This document shows positions 20,112-28,975 of a stretch of DNA of 64,000 nucleotides, in pieces. The notes under the pieces are model-generated. The model made no database searches, was not told where the DNA came from, and saw only the letters and a list, made by a program, of their open reading frames with translations. The translations under genes were made by a program, and so were the position numbers. Numbering within the stretch: the first letter of the stretch is position 1; every line of letters begins with the position of its first letter. Source of the stretch: Candidatus Palauibacter rhopaloidicola (GTDB lineage Bacteria > Gemmatimonadota > Gemmatimonadetes > Palauibacterales > Palauibacteraceae); the NCBI GenBank assembly GCA_026914155.1, contig JAPPGH010000054.1:1-64000 (forward strand). Direction: 5' to 3'.

Positions 20112-20530
20112 TGTTCCTCCTGGACACGGACGTGCTGTCCGCACACCGCCGGCCGGATCGCACACCGGCCATCGCGAACTGGCTCTCGACCCGGAGAACC
20201 GTGGACCTCCATCTGAGCGTAGTCTCCATCGGCGAGATCGAGCGGGGCATCGCCCGGCAGCGGGCTCGCGACGCGGCGTTCGCCGAGGCGCTCGCCTCCT
20301 GGCTGGACCGCGTGCTCCGGCTGTACGGGGATCGCATCCTCGGCATAGACGCTCCGACGGCGCGGCGCTGGGGCCAGCTATCGGCCTCGATCGGTCATCA
20401 AGGGGCGGATCTGCTCATCGCGGCGACCGCCCTCGAGCACGGTCTGACCGTGGTGACGCGCAACGTCCGTCACTACGAGCCGACGGGCGTCTCCGTGCTC
20501 GACCCATCCACCCGGCTGCCGTCGGAGTAG
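20111..20530 (+). CDS. vapC: PIN-domain toxin (VapC type)
   Basis: A 139-aa PIN ribonuclease. Acidic catalytic residues appear in FLLDTDVLSAH, SVVSIGEIERGI and HQGADLLIAATALEHGL, followed by VVTRNVRHY. ATG 20111 overlaps the antitoxin stop. The last 58 bp overlap the 3' end of the convergent uracil-DNA glycosylase gene, so insertion or drift has merged the two gene ends. Confidence 0.92.
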   Translation: MFLLDTDVLSAHRRPDRTPAIANWLSTRRTVDLHLSVVSIGEIERGIARQRARDAAFAEALASWLDRVLRLYGDRILGIDAPTARRWGQLSASIGHQGADLLIAATALEHGLTVVTRNVRHYEPTGVSVLDPSTRLPSE

Positions 20531-21222
20531 TGTCGGCGTGGCGTGACGAGTTGGGCGGCGCGGGTCCAGATGGCGTCGAACATGGGTTCGGTGAGGGTGC
20601 CCGTGAAGGTGTTCTGCTGGCTCGGGTGATAGGAGCCGATCAGCAGGCGGCGTCCGATCCCGACCTCCACGCCGTGGCCGAAGCGGGGCGCGGGACGCGG
20701 GACGGCTTCCCCGCGTTCCCGGAAGATTCTCAGTAGCGCGGCGAACGAGAACCCGCCCAGGGCGACGATGACGGGCGCGGTGGCGAAGAAGTCGAGTTCG
20801 CGCTCGAGGTAGCCCCGGCACCGTTCGCGCTCCCCGGCGGTGGGCTTGTTTGCGGGCGGGGCGCAGCGCACGGCGGCGGTCACCCAGGCGCCCCGGAGCA
20901 CCAGCCCGTCGTGGCGGGCGGTCGAGTCGGGCTGCGAGGCGAACCCGGCGCGGTGCAGGGCGCGGTAGAGCCAGTCGCCGGACCGGTCGCCGGTGAACAT
21001 GCGCCCGGTCCGGTTGGCGCCGTGCGCGGCCGGGGCGAGTCCGACGATGAGGAGACGCGCGGCCGGATCGCCGAAGCCCGGCACCGGACGGCCCCAGTAG
21101 GTGTCGTCGCGGAAGGCGGCCCGGCGTTCCCGCGCCACCCGTTCGCGCCACTCGACGAGCCGCGGACACTTCCTGCAGGCCGTGACTTCCCGTTCGATCG
21201 CGCCGAGAACCGGGTCCGTCAA
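20473..21222 (-). CDS. Family-5 uracil-DNA glycosylase (UDGb type)
   Basis: A 249-aa protein. Motif GLAPAAHGANRTGRMFTGD is typical of family 5, which lacks the usual polar catalytic residue and removes uracil and other deaminated bases. SYHPSQQNTFTG is the second motif. Cys residues in ACRKCPRL and CAPPANKPTAGERERC would hold a 4Fe-4S cluster. The likely start is TTG 21222, overlapping the HAD stop as TTGA. Its tail overlaps vapC on the opposite strand. Confidence 0.9.
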   Translation of the reverse strand: MTDPVLGAIEREVTACRKCPRLVEWRERVARERRAAFRDDTYWGRPVPGFGDPAARLLIVGLAPAAHGANRTGRMFTGDRSGDWLYRALHRAGFASQPDSTARHDGLVLRGAWVTAAVRCAPPANKPTAGERERCRGYLERELDFFATAPVIVALGGFSFAALLRIFRERGEAVPRPAPRFGHGVEVGIGRRLLIGSYHPSQQNTFTGTLTEPMFDAIWTRAAQLVTPRRHYSDGSRVDGSSTETPVGS

Positions 21223-21920
21223 GCGCCGTCCGGCCGCGGAAGGCCGTACATCAGCCGGTAGAGCACGGCTTCGAGGCGCTGCGACCAGCGGACCGGGGCC
21301 GGGAAGCTGGCCCGGTGCAACGTGGGCACCTTGGCGGAGCGGACGCCGGCCAGGTTCGCCGACGCGATGTCCGTGAAGTACTGATCCCCCACCATCAGCG
21401 CCGTCCCCGGACGGTCCGCGACGTCCAGTTCTTCGAGCGCGGCCCGCACGAGCCGGCGGCTCGGCTTGCGGATCGGCCGCAGGTCCCCGGGGGTCCCGTC
21501 GCCGGCGGACGAAGCCGCCGCCGCGCCGGGGCCGCGCCACGACTCGCGCGGTCCGCGGCGGACGCGGAAGGCCGCCCCTGCCCCGGTCTCGTATCCGAGC
21601 ACGACCGGGATCGCGGGGAAGATCTCCCCCAACTCGGCGAAGCGCGCCTCCTGGCAGTTGGAGACGATCGCGTGCCGCAGCCCCGGCGCCCGGAGCAGAT
21701 CCTCGAACGCGGCCGCGAGCGCCGGATCCACCCGCCCCGCGTGGTGCGCCATCAGCGTCCCATCCACGTCCCACAGGACGGCCTCGACGCCCAGATCGCG
21801 CAGGCGCCCGGCGCTCAGGCCGTTCACCGAGTCGAGGTGGAACGTCGGCCGGATCCTGCGCGACATGCTCGCGAGGCGCGGGAGGAGCCGCCGCGCCGTC
21901 TGCATCCAGGTCGCCTTCAT
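21219..21920 (-). CDS. HAD-family phosphatase, YqeG-like
   Basis: A 233-aa protein with HAD motif I (LWDVDGTLMAHH), motif II (IVSNCQ), a Lys in RKPSRRLV, and motif IV (MVGDQYFTDIASANLAG). The order and the VGDQ-FTDI segment resemble the YqeG/phosphatidylglycerophosphatase group. It is coupled to the downstream glycosylase gene. The substrate is inferred only. Confidence 0.8.
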   Translation of the reverse strand: MKATWMQTARRLLPRLASMSRRIRPTFHLDSVNGLSAGRLRDLGVEAVLWDVDGTLMAHHAGRVDPALAAAFEDLLRAPGLRHAIVSNCQEARFAELGEIFPAIPVVLGYETGAGAAFRVRRGPRESWRGPGAAAASSAGDGTPGDLRPIRKPSRRLVRAALEELDVADRPGTALMVGDQYFTDIASANLAGVRSAKVPTLHRASFPAPVRWSQRLEAVLYRLMYGLPRPDGA

Positions 21921-21959
21921 CGGAGCGCCCTCAAGGGGCGTCCCGCGCCATCGGCGGCG

Positions 21960-23636
21960 TCAGTTCGCCCCCAGGATGGGATCCTTCTCTCCGATCATCT
22001 CCCAGCGGGTGAGGACGATGGGGATGACCCCGACGTCGTAGAAGGCGTCGAAGAACCGCTTCACGCTGAATTCCCCGCCCTCCTGGATGGCGTACTCCGA
22101 GAGCAGTTCCTCGATCTGGACCTTCCCGGTCACGTAGCTCGTTCCGTACCCGGGCTGCCGCAGGTACAGGCTCTGCTCGCCGCGCACGAGGGCGCCGTCG
22201 GGCAGCCACCCGCGTGGCGTCCATTTCATGGCGTGGGCCACCGCCTCCTCCATGTCGAACACCTCGCCGTGCAGGTAGAGGCCGCTCAGCGCCCGCGCCG
22301 CCCGCTGCGCCAGCATGATCCAGGTGAGTTCGCGGGAGCGGGGCGAACCTTCGAGCAGCCCGAGGTGCATGAACATCTCCTCCACGCCCGTGGCGAGCCC
22401 CTCCGAACGGGAATCGAAGATGTTGTAGAGGGACGGCGTGGCCCGGATCGGACTCGCGTGCGGGTCCACCCGCATGCGCGCGAGTTCGATCCAGTGGTGC
22501 ATGTGCGGCCGGAAGGCGTCCGGATCGCGGTAGTTCACCTCGGAGAAGAAGTTCCGGATCTCGCCGGGTTCGGCGGGCGTGAAGCTCCCGTTCACGGCGC
22601 GGAGGGCGGGGTCCATCCACTCCTCCGTCGTCTCCACCTCCTCCTCGTCCAGAAAGCGCATGTAGCGGTCGACGGACTCGTTCAGCCTTCGGTCGTATTC
22701 CTCGGCCGAGGCGATGCGCTCGAGTTCGGGCAGGTGCCGGTTGCGGTTCTCTTCCAACCGCATGGAAGAGTGGGCGCGGGCGAGTTCCCGCCGCATGATC
22801 GTGACCTGTTCCTCCCACGAGTACGGGACGAGGTGCACGTTCTGCATGTACCACGTGTAGTTCTCCCGCCCCACGCCCGAGGGTCCGGTGCGCGAGGGCG
22901 CCTCCTCCTCCAGCCACGCGATGAACGCCTCAGAGGCGGTGCGCGCGTCGGCGATGGACCGGTCGAGCGCGGCGCTCGTCCCGGCCACCCGCGCCGCAAG
23001 GTCGTCGAGGTCCCGCACCTGGCCCCGAAAGGCCCGGGGGCCGGCAAGCCACAGGTCGCGCGCGTTCGAGTCCGCGAGGTTTTCGCGCGCCTGCTCCAGG
23101 AGCGCCGGGATCGCGCCGATGCGGCCCGCGAGTTCGGCAGCATCCGCCTCCGAAAGCGGGTAGTCGTACGTCCAGAGGTCGATCCAGCCGTGGATGACCG
23201 CCCCTTCGTGGGCCGGCACGTCGCTCTCCGCCGCGAAGATCGTCACGTAGAAGGCGGGGTCGCGCGCCCAGGGGCGGCGCACGCGGTGATCGAAGTCGAG
23301 CCCGTTCATCTCGGCGCGAACCAGGTGCCAGTCGATCCGCTCCGGCACGGACCAGCTCTCCGGGACGCCGCTGCCCAGCCGCGCCTGCCACCGCGGGAGT
23401 TCCTGCTGTTGGCGCGCCATCGCCGCCGCCGAGTAGTCGGGCACGCCATCCATGAACGCGGGGCGCTCGAACTCCCGCCATTGGCCGAATAACGCGACGA
23501 GGTCCGCGTGCGAGTCCGGACCTCCCATCGCTCCCGAACCCTCCCGATCCGGCGCCACCTGCACGAGAACGAAGGCAAGGGCGAGAACCGCGATTCCCGC
23601 AAGGATGAACGAGGGGCGGAGTCGACTGCGAGCCAT
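21960..23636 (-). CDS. DUF885-family secreted protein
   Basis: A 558-aa helical protein from ATG 23636. An N-terminal hydrophobic segment (SFILAGIAVLALAFVLVQVA) serves as signal or anchor. The DUF885 fold is recognisable through FRPHMHHWIEL, NIFDSRSEGLATGVEEMFMH and PGYGTSYVTGKVQIEELLSE. Members resemble M32-like carboxypeptidases, but an HExxH motif is absent, so activity is uncertain. It is divergent from the TonB receptor with a 136-bp gap. Confidence 0.85.
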   Translation of the reverse strand: MARSRLRPSFILAGIAVLALAFVLVQVAPDREGSGAMGGPDSHADLVALFGQWREFERPAFMDGVPDYSAAAMARQQQELPRWQARLGSGVPESWSVPERIDWHLVRAEMNGLDFDHRVRRPWARDPAFYVTIFAAESDVPAHEGAVIHGWIDLWTYDYPLSEADAAELAGRIGAIPALLEQARENLADSNARDLWLAGPRAFRGQVRDLDDLAARVAGTSAALDRSIADARTASEAFIAWLEEEAPSRTGPSGVGRENYTWYMQNVHLVPYSWEEQVTIMRRELARAHSSMRLEENRNRHLPELERIASAEEYDRRLNESVDRYMRFLDEEEVETTEEWMDPALRAVNGSFTPAEPGEIRNFFSEVNYRDPDAFRPHMHHWIELARMRVDPHASPIRATPSLYNIFDSRSEGLATGVEEMFMHLGLLEGSPRSRELTWIMLAQRAARALSGLYLHGEVFDMEEAVAHAMKWTPRGWLPDGALVRGEQSLYLRQPGYGTSYVTGKVQIEELLSEYAIQEGGEFSVKRFFDAFYDVGVIPIVLTRWEMIGEKDPILGAN

Positions 23637-23772
23637 GGTGCCTCCCTGAGGGTGTAACCCGCGGAGCGTTTGATGCATAATGACACTTGGTGTGGTGTCT
23701 CAGAAATCCGTGAGCCTGCGGCGGGTGTCGAGGCGCCGTGTCCCGCAGGTGCCTGGACGGGGGAGAATCGCC

Positions 23773-26253
23773 ATGAAAGCGCAAACTTCGTTCCTCGCCG
23801 CGGCGGTCGTCGCAGTCCTCGCTTCGACCGGCCCGGCCGCGGCCCAGGAGCCGCCGGACACGGTCGTCGTGGTTCAGGAACTCGAGGTCGTGGTGGGCTC
23901 GCGGGCGGGCGTTGCGGATCCCGCCACGCTTCCCGTCCCCGTGGACATCTACGGCGCCGAGGAGATCGCGCGGCTCGGGGAGGTCGACCTGGCGGAGGTG
24001 CTCGGACGCATCGCGCCGTCCTTCAACTCCACCCGGTTGTCCGCCGGCGATGGCGCGGCCCTCCACGTCGCCACCCTGCGCGGCATGAACGGCGATCAGG
24101 TGCTCGTCCTCGTCAACGGCAAGCGACGGCATGGCGTCGCCTTCGCGAAGGTGCTTGCGGTGTCCGGGCAGGGGACGACGGGGACGGACCTGCGCGCCAT
24201 CCCGGTCCACGCCATCGAACGGATCGAGGTCCTGCGCGAGGGTGCCGCTTCGCAGTACGGCTCCGACGCGATCGCCGGCGTGATCAACATCGTGCTCAAG
24301 GACGACGCCAGCGGCGTCAGCGCGTCCACCTTCCTCGGCCGCACATCGCGCGGTGACGGGATGCGGCTGTTCACGTCGGCCAACGCCGGGGTTCCGCTCG
24401 GCGACGGCTTCTTCAACATCACGATGGAGGTCGCGCGGCAGGAGGTCACGAACCGGGCGGGCGCGGCCCCCACCTGCTTCGGTCCGGATCCCTCCTACGG
24501 CCCCTGTGCGGATGGCGGGAAGGTCATCCAGTTGCAGCGTAACGGCGAGCCGGACTACAGGGGCGCGGGCTTCATGGCCAATGCCGCGATCCCGGTCGGC
24601 GAATCGGCCGAGTTGTACGCCTTCGGGGGATACTCCGCGCGCGAAGCGGTCTCGGACGGCCTGTACCGCAAGGCGGACTGGGTGCCCCGTTCGGTCAGCT
24701 ACGTCTACCCGGATGGCTTCTTCCCCATCGAGGAGTCGGACCTCATGGACAAGTCCGCGGTGGCGGGGCTGCGGGGCGACGTGGGCGAGTGGTCGGGAGA
24801 TCTCAGTCTCGGGTTCGGGCACGGCCGGTTCGCCTTCGGCGCCGCGAACTCGATCAACCCGTCCTACGCGGCCGAGTTCCTGGCGGGGAATCCCGGGGCC
24901 GACGGCGCCTCCATCGCGGCCAACGCCGGACCCCGGAACACGTTCAGCGGCGGACTCAACGTGCGGCAGTGGACGCTGAACGCCGACGCGACGCGGGAGC
25001 TCGAGGTGGGTTCGACCCCGGCGTTTCTGGCGGTCGGCGGGGCGTTCCGGCGAGACTCCTACTGGATGGAAGCCGGCGACCGGGCCTCGTGGGCGTGCGG
25101 ACCGAGCGATACGCCCGGCAGCTTTCCGGCGGCCCATCACCAGAACGACGGGACGGTCTACGCGAGCTGCGGGATCCAGGGCTACCCCGGCTACAGCCCG
25201 ACGTCGGCGTCGCTGAGCGAACAGGACCGCAACAGCGTCGGGGCGTACGCCGACATGGAACTGCGCTCGCCGAGCGGGCGCACGCTGGGCGGCGCGCTTC
25301 GTTTCGAACACTACACCGACGCCGGAAGCTCGCTGACCGGCAAGCTGGCCGGCCGCGTGGGACTGGGCGAGACGGGCGCCGCGCTCCGCGCCGCGGTCTC
25401 CACCGGCTTCCGGGCGCCGCGACTCCCGCAGCGGGGCTTCAACACGATCGGCTTCGTGGGCGGCAGCGAGGGTCTGGTGAGCGCCGGCTTTCTGCCCGAG
25501 GGCGATCCGATCGCCTGCTCCGACTTCGGGGCCTGCTCGCTGGACCACGAGACGTCGCTCAGCTTCACGGGCGGACTCGTCTACTCCACGGACGCCGGCC
25601 TGCTGGTGACGGCGGACTACTACCGCGTGGCAGTCAGCGACGCGATCGCCCTGACCCGGAGCCTCGATCCGAGCCACGGGCTGCGGCCCGGCGCGCAGTT
25701 CCAGGGTCGGCCGGTGGACGCGGTGGCGTTCTGGACCAACGCGATCGACACGCGCACGCAGGGCTTCGACGTGGCGGCGACCTGGCGCTTCCGCGGCATG
25801 GACTGGGGGGCCGCGGACCTGTCGGCCAGCCTGCACCGGAACAGCACCAAGATCACCGCGAACCGCAACGAGGACTTCATCGGAGACACCCAGCGGACCC
25901 TGATCGAGGATGCCCAGCCCGGTCAGCGGATCGGCGTCAGCGCCGATGTACGCTTCGCACGAGGTGTCGGCGCGAGGTTCGGTCTGAACCGGATCGGATC
26001 CGTCACGACCCCGTTCATATTCGAGGAGAACGTCACGATCGACGCGGCGACCATCGCCGACCTGGAGGTCAGCTTCCGGGTGGGCGACCGCATCCGGGTG
26101 GGCGTCGGGGCCAACAACCTGCTCGACCGCCTGCCGAACCGGCTCCCGGACGACGCCGTGGCACAGCTCTGGACGATGGAGTACCCCTCGGAGTCCCCCT
26201 ACGGCGTGGCGGGACGCCTCTGGTACGTGCGGGTGAACCTGCTCGGAAACTGA
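23773..26253 (+). CDS. TonB-dependent outer-membrane receptor
   Basis: An 826-aa protein from ATG 23773 with a signal peptide (FLAAAVVAVLASTGPAAAQ). A plug domain (~35-180) includes RGMNGDQVLVLVNGKRRHGV, IERIEVLREGAASQYGSDAI and AGVINIVLK. A C-terminal 22-strand barrel includes an extracellular-loop Cys-rich segment (CFGPDPSYGPCADG), and the protein ends RLWYVRVNLLGN. The substrate is unknown; no siderophore or SusD partner lies next to it. The upstream ATG-less extension is excluded because it lacks a signal peptide. Confidence 0.93.
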   Translation: MKAQTSFLAAAVVAVLASTGPAAAQEPPDTVVVVQELEVVVGSRAGVADPATLPVPVDIYGAEEIARLGEVDLAEVLGRIAPSFNSTRLSAGDGAALHVATLRGMNGDQVLVLVNGKRRHGVAFAKVLAVSGQGTTGTDLRAIPVHAIERIEVLREGAASQYGSDAIAGVINIVLKDDASGVSASTFLGRTSRGDGMRLFTSANAGVPLGDGFFNITMEVARQEVTNRAGAAPTCFGPDPSYGPCADGGKVIQLQRNGEPDYRGAGFMANAAIPVGESAELYAFGGYSAREAVSDGLYRKADWVPRSVSYVYPDGFFPIEESDLMDKSAVAGLRGDVGEWSGDLSLGFGHGRFAFGAANSINPSYAAEFLAGNPGADGASIAANAGPRNTFSGGLNVRQWTLNADATRELEVGSTPAFLAVGGAFRRDSYWMEAGDRASWACGPSDTPGSFPAAHHQNDGTVYASCGIQGYPGYSPTSASLSEQDRNSVGAYADMELRSPSGRTLGGALRFEHYTDAGSSLTGKLAGRVGLGETGAALRAAVSTGFRAPRLPQRGFNTIGFVGGSEGLVSAGFLPEGDPIACSDFGACSLDHETSLSFTGGLVYSTDAGLLVTADYYRVAVSDAIALTRSLDPSHGLRPGAQFQGRPVDAVAFWTNAIDTRTQGFDVAATWRFRGMDWGAADLSASLHRNSTKITANRNEDFIGDTQRTLIEDAQPGQRIGVSADVRFARGVGARFGLNRIGSVTTPFIFEENVTIDAATIADLEVSFRVGDRIRVGVGANNLLDRLPNRLPDDAVAQLWTMEYPSESPYGVAGRLWYVRVNLLGN

Positions 26254-26279
26254 ACGCGACCGGGCGGCCGCAGCGAGAA

Positions 26280-26353
26280 TGACCCCGGCTGGACTCGAAC
26301 CAGCGGCCTCGGGATTAGGAATCCCGCGCTCTATCCGCCTGAGCTACGGGGCC
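26280..26353 (-). tRNA. tRNA-Arg (CCU)
   Basis: A 74-nt cloverleaf. Acceptor GGCCCCG pairs with CGGGGTC (one G-T pair), and anticodon stem CGGGA/TCCCG has loop TTCCTAA, giving anticodon CCT. The T-arm is CTGGTTCGAGTCCAG. Discriminator A. Confidence 0.95.
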
Positions 26354-26403
26354 GTGCCGGGAAACTAGCGGGCGGGCCGGAGGGCGGCCAAGATTGCCGT
26401 CCC

Positions 26404-27735
26404 ATGGAACCTGTAGACACGCTCATCCTCGGCCCTCTCGTCGTCACGATGGACGCCGGGGAACGGATCCTCGATGCGGGGGCCGTCGCGGTGCGAGCCG
26501 GCGAGATCGTCGCCGTCGGGACCCGCGAGGAACTCGCGGGCTGCGACGCCGCCGAAACCATCGACGCGACGGGCCGCCTCCTGATGCCGGGGCTGGTGAA
26601 CGCGCATACGCACTTGGGCGATTCCCTCTTCCGGAGTCTCGTGGAGGAGTTGCCGCTCGAGGCGTGGCTGGAGCGGCTCTGGATTTCCGAGCGCGCGTTC
26701 GTCAGCCGCGAGAGCGTCGAACTCGGGGCGCGGCTGTCGCTGGCGGAGATGATCCGGAGCGGGACGACGTGCGCGCTCGACATGTTCTGGTTCCCGGAGG
26801 CCGCGGCCGATGCGGCGGCCGGGGCCGGCTTCCGGCTCGTCACCGGGCCGATCTTCTTCGACTTCGACGGACCCGACGGCGTCTCGGCAGAGGACAGGAT
26901 CGCGACCGGCGAGCGCTGGCTGGAGCGCTACGCGGAGCACCCCCTCATCACTCCCTGCGTGCAGCCGCACAATGCGCTCACGGTGTCGCCGGATGGTCTG
27001 CGGGCGGCGCGCGACCTCGCCGACCGTGCCGGGACTCTCTTCCACACGCACTGCTCCGAGACGGCCACCGAGGTGCGGCAGACCATCGAACGCTTCGGGC
27101 ATACGCCGGTCGCGCACCTCGATGAACTCGGCATCCTCGACGCGCGCACGGTGCTTGCGCACTGCGTCCACCTGGACGACGACGACTTCGTGCGCCTTCG
27201 GCGCGCGGGGGCGGCGGTTCTTCACAACCCGCTCTCCAACCTCAAGCTGGGTTCCGGCATCGCTCCCGTCGCGCGCATGCTGGAGGAGGGCATCCCGGTG
27301 GCCCTCGGCACGGATGGGCCGGTGAGTTCGAACGATCTCGACATGTGGACCGCGATGCGCTTCGCGGGGCTGTTGCAGCGGGGGGTTCACATGGATCCGG
27401 TCATCACGCCCGCCCACGAAATCGTCCGCATGGTGACGACGGTCGGGGCGGAGGCGCTGGGGCTGGGCAACCGCGTCGGACGGCTCGCGGAAGGCTACCG
27501 GGCCGACCTCATCCTCATCGACCTCGACCGCCCGCACCTGACACCGATGTACGACGTGTACGGACATCTCGTCTACACGGTGGGCCGCGATGACGTCCGC
27601 TCAGTGATGGTCGATGGCCGCTGGGTGATGCGGGACCGCGCGCTGGAGACGATCGACGAGCCCGCCGTCCTCGCCGATATGGGGCACCTGGCCGCCGCGA
27701 TCGAGCGCCACGCCGCCCGGTTAGAACCCGCCTGA
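26404..27735 (+). CDS. Amidohydrolase, MtaD-like (methylthioadenosine/S-adenosylhomocysteine deaminase group)
   Basis: A 443-aa cytosolic TIM-barrel deaminase. Metal ligands and active site lie in GLVNAHTHLGDSLFRSL, FHTHCSETATEV, VLAHCVHL and ALGTDGPVSSNDLDMW. This arrangement is typical of the TRZ/ATZ/MtaD group that deaminates adenosine-type purines or triazines. The length is normal and there is no signal peptide. Specificity between MTA/SAH deaminase and guanine- or triazine-type enzymes cannot be set by eye. Confidence 0.88.
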   Translation: MEPVDTLILGPLVVTMDAGERILDAGAVAVRAGEIVAVGTREELAGCDAAETIDATGRLLMPGLVNAHTHLGDSLFRSLVEELPLEAWLERLWISERAFVSRESVELGARLSLAEMIRSGTTCALDMFWFPEAAADAAAGAGFRLVTGPIFFDFDGPDGVSAEDRIATGERWLERYAEHPLITPCVQPHNALTVSPDGLRAARDLADRAGTLFHTHCSETATEVRQTIERFGHTPVAHLDELGILDARTVLAHCVHLDDDDFVRLRRAGAAVLHNPLSNLKLGSGIAPVARMLEEGIPVALGTDGPVSSNDLDMWTAMRFAGLLQRGVHMDPVITPAHEIVRMVTTVGAEALGLGNRVGRLAEGYRADLILIDLDRPHLTPMYDVYGHLVYTVGRDDVRSVMVDGRWVMRDRALETIDEPAVLADMGHLAAAIERHAARLEPA

Positions 27736-27747
27736 GTCAGAGGGGAT

Positions 27748-28953
27748 TCAAGGGGAAGCACCGTCCGCGGGGACGACGGCGGGGAGGATGCGGTCCTGGA
27801 GCGCGGTCCAGCTGAAGAGTTCGGGCTGCTCGTGGAGCGTCCAGCCGTTGAAGACGGAGATGAGGTCATGTTCGGGCACGATGTGGATGAACTGGCCTCC
27901 GTATCCGTTCCCCGCGAATACCTTCGTTTCGCCATCCTCGTGCACCGGTACCCACCACTGGTACCCGTAACCCGTGTCTGGCCGGTCGTTGTCGGGGGCC
28001 ACGTCGGGGACGACGGGTGAGGTCGAGGTTTCGACCCATTGCCGGGAGACGACCTGCCGGCCGTCCCATTCCCCGCCCCGGAGCATGAGGTAGCCGACGC
28101 GGGCGAGGTCGTGGGTGGAGAGGTAGAGGCCACCCTCGCTGTCGACTTCGCCGTCGGGGGCGATCTTCCAGTAGTACTCGTCGATCCCGATGGGGCGGAA
28201 GAGGCGTTCCTCCGCCCACGCGTCGAGCCGCTGGCCCGTGGCTTCGCGCACGACTTTCCCCAGCAGGACGCTCACGCCGTCGTTGTAGTCGAAGCGGGTG
28301 CCGGGATCCGTTCCCACGGGCTGCGCGACGACGTAGTCGATCCACCGGTCGCTCGCCTCCAGCACGACTGTGGGGTGGGCGCCGTCGTCGTACGTCTGGC
28401 CGGGGACCGCCCAGTCGATCCCGCTCCGCATGGTGAGGAAGTCCTCGAGCGTCGTGGCGGCGCGGCGCGGATCGGCGAGATCGACACCATACGCCTCGAA
28501 CCAGGGCCACGCCGACGCTTCCGCGCCCGGGATGTGGCCCTCGTCCACGGCGATGCCGAACGCGACCGAGGTCACGCTCTTGGTCACGGACTGGAGCGAG
28601 TGCAGATCCGTGTTCCGGTAGTACGGGTGCCACGAGGGGTGATCGTAGTTGTACTGGTGGTCCGCCGTGTCCTCCTGCGCGGTGAGTAGTTCGGCGTACC
28701 GCGCGCCGTGGTCCCAGCGGCGGCCCGCGATCACGCGCCCGTTGCGGATGAGGAGAAACTGGTCGATGAGGCCGTAGCGTCCGGCGTCGATGTCGGCGAT
28801 CAGCGAGTCGATCGCGGCCGGGTCCACTCCCTCGGCCTCCGCCGTGGAAACGGGCCACGTCTCGCTTGGCCAGCCGGGCCCCTCCGCCTGCGGCGCACAG
28901 GCGGCGAGGACGATGTACGTCGCAAGCGGGACGACTCGGCCGAGGAGCTTCAT
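27748..28953 (-). CDS. Beta-lactamase-family serine hydrolase, lipoprotein
   Basis: A 401-aa protein with a lipoprotein signal ending in LAAC (Cys19). Class-C-like motifs are Ser-x-x-Lys in LQSVTKSVTSVAF, Tyr-x-Asn-type in RFDYNDGVSVLLG, and a later GGQFIHIVPEHDLI strand. Such proteins are esterases, D-aminopeptidases or penicillin-binding-like hydrolases rather than antibiotic resistance enzymes. It ends 12 bp from the convergent amidohydrolase. Confidence 0.88.
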   Translation of the reverse strand: MKLLGRVVPLATYIVLAACAPQAEGPGWPSETWPVSTAEAEGVDPAAIDSLIADIDAGRYGLIDQFLLIRNGRVIAGRRWDHGARYAELLTAQEDTADHQYNYDHPSWHPYYRNTDLHSLQSVTKSVTSVAFGIAVDEGHIPGAEASAWPWFEAYGVDLADPRRAATTLEDFLTMRSGIDWAVPGQTYDDGAHPTVVLEASDRWIDYVVAQPVGTDPGTRFDYNDGVSVLLGKVVREATGQRLDAWAEERLFRPIGIDEYYWKIAPDGEVDSEGGLYLSTHDLARVGYLMLRGGEWDGRQVVSRQWVETSTSPVVPDVAPDNDRPDTGYGYQWWVPVHEDGETKVFAGNGYGGQFIHIVPEHDLISVFNGWTLHEQPELFSWTALQDRILPAVVPADGASP

Positions 28954-28975
28954 ACCCGGTCCTTTGGGTTGGCGG

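Noticed and set aside
27748..28953. Antibiotic-resistance beta-lactamase
   Set aside because: Lipoprotein with general serine-hydrolase motifs; no features specific to class A or C lactamases.
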